A stretch of DNA of 16,138 nucleotides. It comes from Promethearchaeota archaeon. GTDB lineage: Archaea > Asgardarchaeota > Lokiarchaeia > Sigynarchaeales > SOKP01. The notes beneath the pieces are model-generated. The model ran no database searches. It was given only the letters and a program-made list of their open reading frames with translations, and was not told the DNA's origin. The translations under genes and the position numbers were made by a program. The stretch spans positions 1 to 16,138 of the forward strand of contig JAGXNR010000060.1 in the NCBI GenBank assembly GCA_019894875.1, read 5' to 3'. Positions 1-7,921 of the stretch are shown piece after piece (position 1 is the stretch's first letter; every line of letters starts with the position of its first letter).

Positions 1-2518
1 CATGTATGTCTTACCTGATGAATTTTTAGTCAGTGGTGAATCTATAATCAGAAATTTCATAATTGGACATCAAATTAGTAAAAGTTTTGGCAGAGTTATG
101 AACGCCGGATATATCCCTGATCCCTTTGGTCATATTGCCCAATTACCCCAAATAATTTATGGATGTGAAATCCCATCAGTATTATTTATGAGAGGTTTTG
201 GTAATGAGTTTGAGGAAAATAATTTAAATATGGAATTTACATGGAATGCCCCTGGAAATGCAGCATCCATTTTAGGGATTTTTTTGATCTATGGATATGG
301 TTCACTTGCTTGGTTAAAAAGAACAAAAATTGATGGTGAATTTATAGCTGATCTTAATACAATTAACGAAAGAGTTCTTGATTTTCAAAAACACATAGCC
401 ACACCAAATGTACTTCTCAATAATGGATCAGATCATCTTGAAGCGAACCCAGAAATCCCTGAACTAATAAAGCAATGGAATTCAAGACACCCAGATCAGC
501 CTATAATACAAGCGGATTTTGAATATTATGTTAATAAAGTTTTAGAATCAAATCCAAAATTAAAAGAATTTCAAGGAGAATTGAGAGGAGGAAGATATTC
601 TCCCTTATTGTCAGGTGTTTTTTCTACTCGAATGTGGATTAAGCAAAGGAATACTGCGATAGAATACTTTTATGAAAAATATTCAGAACCGTTATCTGCA
701 ATAACATGGAAGTTAGATAAATACAATAAATTTTATTACCCAACAGATTACATATTGACAGGATTAAAGTGGCTTCAGAAAAATGCACCTCATGACAGTA
801 TATGTGGTTGTAGTATCGACGAAGTTCATAACGAAATGAAAGTTCGGTTTGATTGGGCTGAACAGATAGCGAATGAGGTCTATAAAAACTCGTTTCTTTA
901 CTTAACTGAGCTTATAAAGATTGTATTTTTGCCAAACGCTTTAGTTGTTTATAATCCACTCCCATGGCAGCGAAAGGATATTGTTGAATTTACTACATCG
1001 TCACGCAAGACAGGTAATGAGAAATTCCCCTATAATCTTAAGTTAACTGATTTTGAGGGAAATGAAATTGAATATCAATATCATTTTATTGAAGAAAAGT
1101 CTAGGTTTGGTAGAAGACTTGGTATCAGCCATAAATTTTCCTTTTTAGCAGAAGTACCCGCATGTGGATATAAGTTATATTACGTTCACCCCGCTGATTC
1201 TGAAACGGTTTTTCCATTGGTGAATAACAACTTTAATATAACACGAGAGTATTTAGAAAATGAATTTTATCGAATTGATATAAGTTCTGATGGTTTTATT
1301 ACATTAGTTGATAAGGAATCAGGTGTCTCCTATGAAAAAGTATGCGAATTTGAAGATGTAGGAGACTGGGGAGATGAATACGATTATTCTGGTCCCCTTG
1401 ATAACCAAACAGATATAATTTATACTACTGAGGATGTTGCTGTTTTTGAAAGATCAATATATTTAAACGGTCCAACTCAGAAAACTTTTAAATTACGATT
1501 AAATTTAAGACTTCCTAACTCACTCACCGAAGACCGATATAATAGAGAAGATTGGCTAGTTGATAATAAAATTGCAATGTACATATCTTTATATAAAGGA
1601 ATAAAACGTATTGATTTTGAAATCGAGTTAGAAAACAATTGTAAAGACCATAGAATTCGTGTTTTATTCCCAACAAAGATAAAAGCAGATAAAGTCAATG
1701 CTGATGGGCATTTTTATGTTGTTCCAAGGAATGTTAAATTACCTATCGCTGATGATTGGGTGCAGAATCCCTTGCCTACTAACCATCAAAAAGACTTTGT
1801 TTCCGTTAGTGATAAATCAAGAACTTTTGCTGTTTTAAACAAAGGCCTTCCAGAGTATGAGGCTGAAATTAATAAAGACAATACAATAACTTTTGCAATT
1901 ACTCTTCTAAGATGTATTGAATGGCTGTCCCGTAGTGATTTCAAGACCAGAATGATGCATGCTGGTCCAGGATATAAAACCCCTGGTGCTCAGTGCCTTG
2001 GAAATCATGTATTTGAAATATCATTAACCACTTCCTCAAAATCATCCTGGTTAGAATCAGAGATACATCAAAGAGGAAAGGAATTTAATAATCCACTTAA
2101 AGCATTGTTTCCTAATATGGTTCATAGTCCTATTCGAGTCTCAGATAGATTGTTTTTACGACCGTCTGGGAGTGATTCATTTTCTACCATATCTTATTCA
2201 CCAGAAGTAAAGCCTTATCTTCCACCTGTTCTTAGTTTTCTTGAAATAGATAATAATAGTGTGATGTTAAGCGCTTTGAAAAAATCTGAAACTGGAGATT
2301 ATTTAATTCTCAGAGTATACAACATCTCATCTATCCCTCAAAAGGCAAAGATAACTTTTTTTAAGGAACTCTCTTTAAAAAGTGTGAAAATTGTAAACCT
2401 CTTGGAAGAAGAACCTAAAAATGAAATTAAAGCAAGTGTTATTAGTTATACCAAAAATGAACTAAATTTCTCATTGGAACCTCATGTTATTGCAACTTTT
2501 AAAATTGAATCTAATTAA
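1..2518 (+). CDS. GH38 alpha-mannosidase, 5'-truncated by window edge
   Basis: Glycoside hydrolase family 38 enzyme, expected to cleave alpha-mannosidic bonds by a retaining, zinc-dependent mechanism. The visible 838 residues begin inside the catalytic domain, because the first residues (YVLPDEFLVSGES) match the interior of the family and the upstream zinc-ligand His/Asp motif is missing; the ATG at position 2 is therefore not the real start. Seen: IPDPFGH (visible residues 38-44), whose Asp40 aligns with the family nucleophile; GSDH at 142-145; the GELRGG...STRMWIKQRN block at about 192-217; and PHDSICGCS at 263-271, a zinc/active-site motif. Beta-rich C-terminal domains follow, as in E. coli MngB-type enzymes. 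No signal peptide can be judged. It stands apart from the isoprenoid genes and may serve glycan turnover. The family call is firm, the substrate is not. Confidence 0.92.
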   Translation, partial: MYVLPDEFLVSGESIIRNFIIGHQISKSFGRVMNAGYIPDPFGHIAQLPQIIYGCEIPSVLFMRGFGNEFEENNLNMEFTWNAPGNAASILGIFLIYGYGSLAWLKRTKIDGEFIADLNTINERVLDFQKHIATPNVLLNNGSDHLEANPEIPELIKQWNSRHPDQPIIQADFEYYVNKVLESNPKLKEFQGELRGGRYSPLLSGVFSTRMWIKQRNTAIEYFYEKYSEPLSAITWKLDKYNKFYYPTDYILTGLKWLQKNAPHDSICGCSIDEVHNEMKVRFDWAEQIANEVYKNSFLYLTELIKIVFLPNALVVYNPLPWQRKDIVEFTTSSRKTGNEKFPYNLKLTDFEGNEIEYQYHFIEEKSRFGRRLGISHKFSFLAEVPACGYKLYYVHPADSETVFPLVNNNFNITREYLENEFYRIDISSDGFITLVDKESGVSYEKVCEFEDVGDWGDEYDYSGPLDNQTDIIYTTEDVAVFERSIYLNGPTQKTFKLRLNLRLPNSLTEDRYNREDWLVDNKIAMYISLYKGIKRIDFEIELENNCKDHRIRVLFPTKIKADKVNADGHFYVVPRNVKLPIADDWVQNPLPTNHQKDFVSVSDKSRTFAVLNKGLPEYEAEINKDNTITFAITLLRCIEWLSRSDFKTRMMHAGPGYKTPGAQCLGNHVFEISLTTSSKSSWLESEIHQRGKEFNNPLKALFPNMVHSPIRVSDRLFLRPSGSDSFSTISYSPEVKPYLPPVLSFLEIDNNSVMLSALKKSETGDYLILRVYNISSIPQKAKITFFKELSLKSVKIVNLLEEEPKNEIKASVISYTKNELNFSLEPHVIATFKIESN

Positions 2519-2691
2519 CTTAAAATCTTTTAAGATGTAGAAAGTTAAGATTCAAATGGGGAGACTCTTGAAGCAAAAACAGATAAGTTCTTGAGAAATA
2601 TTTTTGATATAGCAAATTCTGATGATATATTAGTATAATTAACACCTAACAATAAGTATCAGGTTGGGGAAATAATATAACTTTAAATTTC

Positions 2692-4380
2692 TTATAGAAA
2701 TCCATAGGTAGGGAAAAAAACAACAAGCATCCATGAGTAAAAAATGCTTATGAATATGGCCGATCCTAAAATATTCCTACCAGAATTCATATATATATAA
2801 GTAACTGAGCAATGTTGTATTATGGAAAAAATTACCCATCCTATAAGATAGAGTGCATATGCAGGGATATAAGCCAGATTGGATCTTCCGATAAATAAAA
2901 TAAAAAGAATAAGTAAATTATCCATTATAATTCCAATCACAACCATTACAAGATATTCATCATATTTACTTCTCATTTTTAATCTTCCTTGCACATTCCT
3001 ATAATAAAACTCTTTAATTAAGAAAAAGGGAAAAGAGATAAGAATAATAAGTACCATCCTCCCGAGTCCTTCTAACGTGGGTAAAGAATTTTGTACAGAC
3101 CAATGCCAAATCGCTGCAATTGATAAAATAACTAGTATGCCAACTAAAATCCCATATATTATCGACCGACCAGAATTCTGGGAAATCATTGATTTTATTT
3201 TGATGAAGAAATCTTTAATAGAAAACTGCTCTTCCCAGTTTAAAAGGAGAAAATTATATACAATAAAAATACCAATTGCAGAACCAATAATAAGTGATAA
3301 TGTTATAGTTGCTGTAGTAAAAGGTATCATTCCCATTGTTAAATCTGATAAAATTATATAGAAGATAAATTGAATTGTGACAACAGGGATGGTATAATAA
3401 AGTAAGAGTCTTTTATATGATGCAGAGTTAAAATCTTCTAACAAATCTTTTTCAGGATAGAGAATTTTATCTTTAAATAGATAGTCTCTTATATATAATA
3501 TTAGTATCCCAATTAGCGAAATTATTCCAAACAGAGCAACATAAGAAGACACTTGTAATATTGTTGCAGTTATAAATACATCACGTCCTAATTCTCCATT
3601 AAAAGCTTGTTCAAACCATTGAACTGTCTGGAAAAGAATACTTGAATCCATTATTTCAGTTAAATGTCCTGAAAATGGACTAATATAACCTTTAATATTT
3701 TTTCCCCCATTGAAATCCCCAGAATATATTTGACCAACAACTACATCTTCTTGTCCTGTATACGATCTTAAGATTTCAAGGATTTTATTTTCAGATAAAC
3801 CAGAATCAAATAATCCAGCTGCAATTAAAAGATTCGAAATATTATTAATATTAGAAGTTAATGACCCAATTGCTACAGTAGCATTGATTTTTTCGGGATA
3901 AAGATTTGAAAATGATAATGCCAGTTGAGCTCCCAATGAATGCCCAACAAGTCCAATTTCAGAAATATATGTTAAATTTTGTTCGATATAATCAACAGCA
4001 GCTTTTATATCTTTGATTAGCTCGTTATAGTAAAAAGAACCACCAGAAGCACCATGTCCTCGAAAATCAATGTTAATAACAGTAAATCCACGTTTAACAA
4101 GTTCTATACTTAATGGTTGCATGTTGAGTTTATTCCCAAAAAAACTGTGACCTACAACTACCCCTCCATGATTTTTTTGACCTTCTGGGGTATATTTAAA
4201 AGCACTAATTCTTATGCCATCTTCGGATTCAAGTATCATTGGTTCAATTGTGTATGAGTGTTTCAATTCAGGAACAAACGTTAAAATGAGTAAAGGTATT
4301 ACACCGATAGATACTACTGTAAGACTGATTAATAATCCTAATTTCCTTTTATTTGATTTTAAGTTTTTTAGATTTACCAA
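2692..4380 (-). CDS. Membrane-anchored alpha/beta hydrolase fused to a multi-helix membrane domain
   Basis: 562 residues. An N-terminal membrane segment (about 14-36) is followed by an alpha/beta-hydrolase domain (about 45-245) with the oxyanion-type motif GHSF near 77-80, NIDFRGHGASGG at 103-114, and the nucleophile elbow GHSLG at 146-150 (Ser148). His239 in SGHLTE is a plausible catalytic histidine; the acid is not obvious. From about 275 there are roughly eight hydrophobic helices (near 276-297, 325-345, 353-380, 407-425, 440-455, 477-497, 503-521, 536-558). The hydrolase is thus tethered to the membrane, probably facing outward, and could be an esterase, lipase or peptidase; the sequence does not say which. 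The start is a TTG without a clear Shine-Dalgarno site; the next in-frame Met (residue 48) would remove the anchor. It is divergent from the prenyl synthase and convergent with the mannosidase. Confidence 0.75.
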   Translation of the reverse strand: MVNLKNLKSNKRKLGLLISLTVVSIGVIPLLILTFVPELKHSYTIEPMILESEDGIRISAFKYTPEGQKNHGGVVVGHSFFGNKLNMQPLSIELVKRGFTVINIDFRGHGASGGSFYYNELIKDIKAAVDYIEQNLTYISEIGLVGHSLGAQLALSFSNLYPEKINATVAIGSLTSNINNISNLLIAAGLFDSGLSENKILEILRSYTGQEDVVVGQIYSGDFNGGKNIKGYISPFSGHLTEIMDSSILFQTVQWFEQAFNGELGRDVFITATILQVSSYVALFGIISLIGILILYIRDYLFKDKILYPEKDLLEDFNSASYKRLLLYYTIPVVTIQFIFYIILSDLTMGMIPFTTATITLSLIIGSAIGIFIVYNFLLLNWEEQFSIKDFFIKIKSMISQNSGRSIIYGILVGILVILSIAAIWHWSVQNSLPTLEGLGRMVLIILISFPFFLIKEFYYRNVQGRLKMRSKYDEYLVMVVIGIIMDNLLILFILFIGRSNLAYIPAYALYLIGWVIFSIIQHCSVTYIYMNSGRNILGSAIFISIFYSWMLVVFFPTYGFL

Positions 4381-4568
4381 CTAACTAATTACCCAAATTT
4401 ATGGATTTTATTAATAATTAAACCGTAATTAATCGAAAATCTTTTTCTTAATACAAAATATGGTACTCTCTAGTAATTAAGAATATTGATAATTTGATAT
4501 CACTTTTATTCTAGTAAAATTTTTGTTTTATAATTTAGAAAAAAGTTGGATGTCAATTAAAGAGAATA
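4381..4568. promoter_or_regulatory. Divergent AT-rich intergenic region
   Basis: This 188-bp spacer separates the minus-strand hydrolase from the plus-strand prenyl synthase and must hold the promoters of both. A TATA-like element, TTTTATAATT at 4526-4535, lies about 35-43 bases before the GTG start of the prenyl synthase, which fits an archaeal TATA box with a short leader. No equally clear element is seen for the hydrolase, whose TTG start also lacks a Shine-Dalgarno site. No long inverted repeat was noticed. Confidence 0.35.
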
Positions 4569-5645
4569 GTGATCTCATTGAAATTTGGAGAATATGTTAC
4601 TAAATATAAACAAAAAATTAATGATGCAATCGCATTTATTTATGATACAAAATTAAAAAGAATAAAAAATCCGTTCCTAAACGATTATTATTCAGAAATG
4701 AGAGATTATTTTCTGGTAGGAGGAAAACGGATTCGACCAATATTGTGTATTGCCACATATAACGCTTTCACAGACAAAAATGATGAGAAAATTATTGTTC
4801 CAAGTGTAGGGACAGAATTTCTCCATAATGCCTCCTTAATTCATGATGATATCATTGATAAGGACGATTTTAGAAGAGGACAACCCGCCTTCCATTTCCG
4901 ATTTCGAAACTATCACGAAAAGTATAAATTAAAGAAAATGATTGCTTCTGATTTTGGTAATTCAATTGGGATAATAGGTGGAGATTCTGCTTTTATTTCA
5001 GGATTAAAACCTTATTTTTTCAACGATTTTGAGAAGGATTTAAACTTAAATGCTATTAAACTATATGAACAAGCATTTACAGATGTAATTGAAGGAGTTT
5101 TAATCGAAATTGATATGGTTAACCAAAAAAGAATTTCAATGGATGATTACATTGAAATGATTTCTCTAAAAACAGGAGCCCTGATCGAAAAATCGATTTT
5201 AATCGGAGCAAACTATTCAAGAGCCGGTGAAAAGTTTAGTAAACCACTTTCAATTTATGGTGTAAATCTTGGCATCATTTTCCAGATTATAGATGATATT
5301 TTAGGCACTTTTGGGGATGAAAAAACTACTGGTAAACCTACTGATGGGGATATAAGAGAAGGTAAACATACCTGTTTATTAATAGAAGCTTTAAATAAAT
5401 CCAATAGTGAGGATAAAAATCGAATCTTAGAATTAATTGAAAAACCAGACATGAGTGCAAACGATGTTAAAGAAGTTAAACAGTTGTTTCTTAATGCTGA
5501 TTCTATTAATTCTTGTAAGAAGATCGCCAATATTTATTATCAAGAAGCAAAATCAGCAATCGAGGAGCTAAAACCCTCTATCAATGAATCTGAAACGGAA
5601 TTTTACAACAATTTATTAGATTTCGTTTTAAACAGAACTTTTTGA
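4569..5645 (+). CDS. Geranylgeranyl/polyprenyl diphosphate synthase
   Basis: Trans-isoprenyl diphosphate synthase, 358 residues, which condenses DMAPP or longer allylic diphosphates with IPP to make the C20 or longer chain for archaeal ether lipids. Seen: GGKRIRP (51-57) for IPP binding; the first Asp-rich motif DDIID (93-97) followed by RRGQPAFH; KTGAL (201-205); the second Asp-rich region IDDILGTFGD (241-250), where the third Asp of the usual DDxxD is Gly; and DIREGKHT (261-268). There is a lysine-rich insertion of about a dozen residues (about 112-131) between RRGQP and GGD. The fifth residue before the first Asp motif is Ala, not the bulky aromatic of typical archaeal GGPP synthases, so product length is uncertain. 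The start is GTG at 4569; an in-frame TTG at 4578 is the alternative. It is followed by ubiX after 131 bp. Confidence 0.93.
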   Translation: MISLKFGEYVTKYKQKINDAIAFIYDTKLKRIKNPFLNDYYSEMRDYFLVGGKRIRPILCIATYNAFTDKNDEKIIVPSVGTEFLHNASLIHDDIIDKDDFRRGQPAFHFRFRNYHEKYKLKKMIASDFGNSIGIIGGDSAFISGLKPYFFNDFEKDLNLNAIKLYEQAFTDVIEGVLIEIDMVNQKRISMDDYIEMISLKTGALIEKSILIGANYSRAGEKFSKPLSIYGVNLGIIFQIIDDILGTFGDEKTTGKPTDGDIREGKHTCLLIEALNKSNSEDKNRILELIEKPDMSANDVKEVKQLFLNADSINSCKKIANIYYQEAKSAIEELKPSINESETEFYNNLLDFVLNRTF

Positions 5646-5776
5646 ATATTTAAAGATTTCATAGCAAAGATTCCAATAAAATAAAAAATTTAAATCATAA
5701 TCATTTCTCATATTAAAATACCCATTCTTCGTTAACCATACGAAAATTTGAATACGGTTTAGAGCGTGTAGAATAG

Positions 5777-6322
5777 ATGTTAGTTGCTATAACGGGTGCT
5801 AGTGGTGCTATTTTAGGTATTAAGTTTCTTGAAGAATTAAAAAAGCTTGAAGTTGAAACAGAATTAGTAATCTCGGAAAAGGCTGAAATTATAATAAAAA
5901 CTGAAACTAACTATGATATTAAAGAAGTACGTCAATTAGCAACTAAGAACTATGAAGTAAATGATTTAACAGCAGCCCCAGCAAGTGGATCATATAAGGT
6001 TGATAAAATGGTTGTGATCCCTTGTTCAATGAAAACTTTAGCAGCAGTAGCAAATGGTTATTCCGATAATTTAATCAGTAGAGTTGCAGATGTAATGATA
6101 AAAGAAAGAAGAAGACTTATTCTTGTTGTCCGAGAAACTCCATTAAATGCCATTCATCTTGAAAATATGCTCAAATTGACCAAACTGGGTGTTGTAATTT
6201 TTCCTCCAATACCCTCATTTTATCACAAACCTAAGAATGTTGATGATATTATTAATCATACAATTGGCAGGATACTCGATCAAGCTGGAATAGAAATAGA
6301 TATTAAGAGATGGGGAGATTAA
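5777..6322 (+). CDS. ubiX: Flavin prenyltransferase UbiX
   Basis: Makes prenylated FMN from FMN and dimethylallyl monophosphate; prenyl-FMN is the cofactor of UbiD-family decarboxylases. At 181 residues it has normal family length. Seen: the N-terminal FMN-binding AITGASGA (4-11), IPCSMKT (81-87), ANG (92-94), the Arg-rich RRRLILVVRETPLN (111-124) that binds the prenyl phosphate, and PSFYHKP near the C-terminus (146-152). The ATG at 5777 places GASGA at the usual distance from the N-terminus. The context gives a partner: the UbiD-like anhydromevalonate phosphate decarboxylase lies in the facing operon. No strong promoter is seen in the 131-bp gap before it, so cotranscription with the prenyl synthase is possible. 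The call is very secure. Confidence 0.95.
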   Translation: MLVAITGASGAILGIKFLEELKKLEVETELVISEKAEIIIKTETNYDIKEVRQLATKNYEVNDLTAAPASGSYKVDKMVVIPCSMKTLAAVANGYSDNLISRVADVMIKERRRLILVVRETPLNAIHLENMLKLTKLGVVIFPPIPSFYHKPKNVDDIINHTIGRILDQAGIEIDIKRWGD

Positions 6323-6372
6323 TTAATAATTATTAATTTAAACCAATAAATTACAATTTAAAAGGATTAAAA

Positions 6373-6765
6373 TTGAAAGTACTCCAAGATGTTTGGATTC
6401 TGCATAAATCAGGAATAGTTGTTTTTCATCGACCATTCAAAGAATCTGTAGCGCCTCAATTATTTGGGGCAATGATGAGTGCATTGAATACTTTTTCCGA
6501 GCAATTAACTGATGGAGGGTTATCAAATTTTGAATTAAACAATAAAAGATTCACCATAATAAAAAGAAGCAATCTTTTATTTGTAGCAAACTCATCTAAG
6601 CAATTTAACCTAAAAAAAGTAAATCGTGAATTAGAAAAAATTTCAAAGAAGTTCATAAAACTCCATTCAAAGGATTTAGAGAATTATCAGGGTCGAATTG
6701 GGGCTTATGCGCAGTTTAAAGAAAAAATTGAAGATGCATTAGAAGAACATACAGATCAAGAGTAA
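6373..6765 (+). CDS. Longin-domain-like small protein (Asgard type)
   Basis: 130 residues with no enzyme motif. The pattern fits a longin/roadblock-like fold: beta hairpin (DVWILHKSGIVVFHRPF, 6-22), helix (APQLFGAMMSALNTFSEQL, 27-45), strands with FELNNKRFTIIKR and NLLFVANSS (53-75), then a helix (VNRELEKISKKFIKLHS, 82-98) and an acidic tail. Such stand-alone longin proteins are abundant in Asgard archaea, where they are discussed as relatives of eukaryotic small-GTPase regulators and adaptor subunits. The start is TTG at 6373, with AAAGGA a few bases upstream. It lies 50 bp after ubiX and 16 bp from the convergent end of the IPP isomerase gene. It is predicted cytoplasmic, with no signal or membrane segment. 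The fold is inferred from pattern only; the role, and any link to isoprenoid synthesis, are unknown. Confidence 0.6.
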   Translation: MKVLQDVWILHKSGIVVFHRPFKESVAPQLFGAMMSALNTFSEQLTDGGLSNFELNNKRFTIIKRSNLLFVANSSKQFNLKKVNRELEKISKKFIKLHSKDLENYQGRIGAYAQFKEKIEDALEEHTDQE

Positions 6766-6781
6766 GATAACTAATTTGATT

Positions 6782-7912
6782 TTATCCGTTTTGGTTTAGC
6801 CACCTATATAGATCTCCAAGTATCACACACTTACTTCGATTACCCTTTAAGCTAATAATGTTTTCTTCATTCATTAACCATAAGCAGGTACGTAATTCAT
6901 TTTTTAATGTTCTTATTTCTTTAATCGTGTTAAAAATAGATTTTTCTTTTCGATCTTGCCATGCTGATTGGAGAAATTTATAAGCAAATCCCCCAATGTC
7001 AGCTCCTAATACAATTGATTTTGCAATATCAATACCCGTTCTTAAACCGCCAGTAGCAATTATTAATTTCTGAGATACATTTCTGACATACACAATACTG
7101 ACAGGAGTAGGTACACCCCATTCTTTAAACACATCAGCTGGATCTCGAGTGTATTTTTGATTATCGAAGTTATTACGCTTAGATTCAATTGCAGCAAAAC
7201 TTGTCCCTCCAGTTCCACCAACATCATATCCATCAAATCCAAGCCCATCAAGTACTAAAGCAATGTCTGGGTCAAAACCGGTTCCAACTTCTTTTGCTAT
7301 TATTGGTATTTTATATTTTCCACGAATTTTTTTGAAGTTTTCTTGAAAAGGTTTATAGGAAATATCTCCTTTATCCTGAACTAATTCATGTAACACATTT
7401 AAATGAATTGCCATTACATCAGCGTTAATCATTTCGATACATTCATAAAAATCATTTATTTCAAAATTAGGATCACTTACCTGACCCACACCAATATTCC
7501 CTATGATTGGTATGTGAGGGGCTACGTCACGAGTAATCTTAAAGGAATCTAATAAAGCACGATCTTCAATACCAGCACGTTGACTCCCTACACTCATAAT
7601 TATATCTTCTTCTTCAGCAGCTTTAGCTAAAATCTCATTTAATTCTTTTGATACAGGATGACCCCCTGTGATTGCTGAGATACATATTGGTGCCGAGACC
7701 TTTTTATCAAAAAACTGAATAGAGAGATCAATATCCTCAAAATCAATATCTGGAATGGGGTGATGAATTAGCTTAATGTTTTTAAAATAATTCTTGGAAT
7801 GTTGTACGTCATGCTCTAAAGGAATTGTAAGATGCTCGATCTTTCTATCCATTATTTTTTTTGTTTGATTTTGATCAGATATTTTCTCATCTTTTTGATT
7901 ATTAATTGTCAT
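6782..7912 (-). CDS. fni: Type 2 isopentenyl-diphosphate delta-isomerase
   Basis: FMN- and Mg-dependent TIM-barrel enzyme interconverting IPP and DMAPP, 376 residues. Seen: RKIEHL (23-28), SAITGGH (79-85), SVGSQRAGIED (107-117), IGNIGVGQ (137-144), AIHLNVLHELVQDKGD (168-183), AKEVGTGF (206-213), DVGGTGGTSFAAIE (230-243) and ATGGLRTGIDIAKS (286-299), all typical of the family. Two deviations: the usual HLNxxQE reads HLNxxHE (His175), and DVSG reads DVGG. About 20 extra N-terminal residues precede the conserved RKxEH block, so Met21 is an alternative start. However, the ATG at 7912 has AGGAGAT (7924-7930, minus strand) placed 11 bases upstream, inside the end of the kinase gene. It is the last gene of the minus-strand operon and converges on the longin-like gene. 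Confidence 0.95.
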   Translation of the reverse strand: MTINNQKDEKISDQNQTKKIMDRKIEHLTIPLEHDVQHSKNYFKNIKLIHHPIPDIDFEDIDLSIQFFDKKVSAPICISAITGGHPVSKELNEILAKAAEEEDIIMSVGSQRAGIEDRALLDSFKITRDVAPHIPIIGNIGVGQVSDPNFEINDFYECIEMINADVMAIHLNVLHELVQDKGDISYKPFQENFKKIRGKYKIPIIAKEVGTGFDPDIALVLDGLGFDGYDVGGTGGTSFAAIESKRNNFDNQKYTRDPADVFKEWGVPTPVSIVYVRNVSQKLIIATGGLRTGIDIAKSIVLGADIGGFAYKFLQSAWQDRKEKSIFNTIKEIRTLKNELRTCLWLMNEENIISLKGNRSKCVILGDLYRWLNQNG

Positions 7913-7921
7913 AATTTCAAA

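Noticed and set aside
2519..2534. Palindrome CTTAAAATCTTTTAAG directly after the mannosidase stop.
   Set aside because: Very short loop, only A/T-rich pairs and no T tract after it; too weak to call a terminator.
3077..3361. Plus-strand 94-codon open frame inside the membrane hydrolase gene.
   Set aside because: It is antisense to a convincing membrane-protein coding region and shows no family motif; similar antisense frames inside the operon genes were dropped for the same reason.
5728..5744. Small inverted repeat TTCGT/ACGAA before ubiX.
   Set aside because: Only 5 bp with a 7-base loop; expected by chance in spacers of this length.
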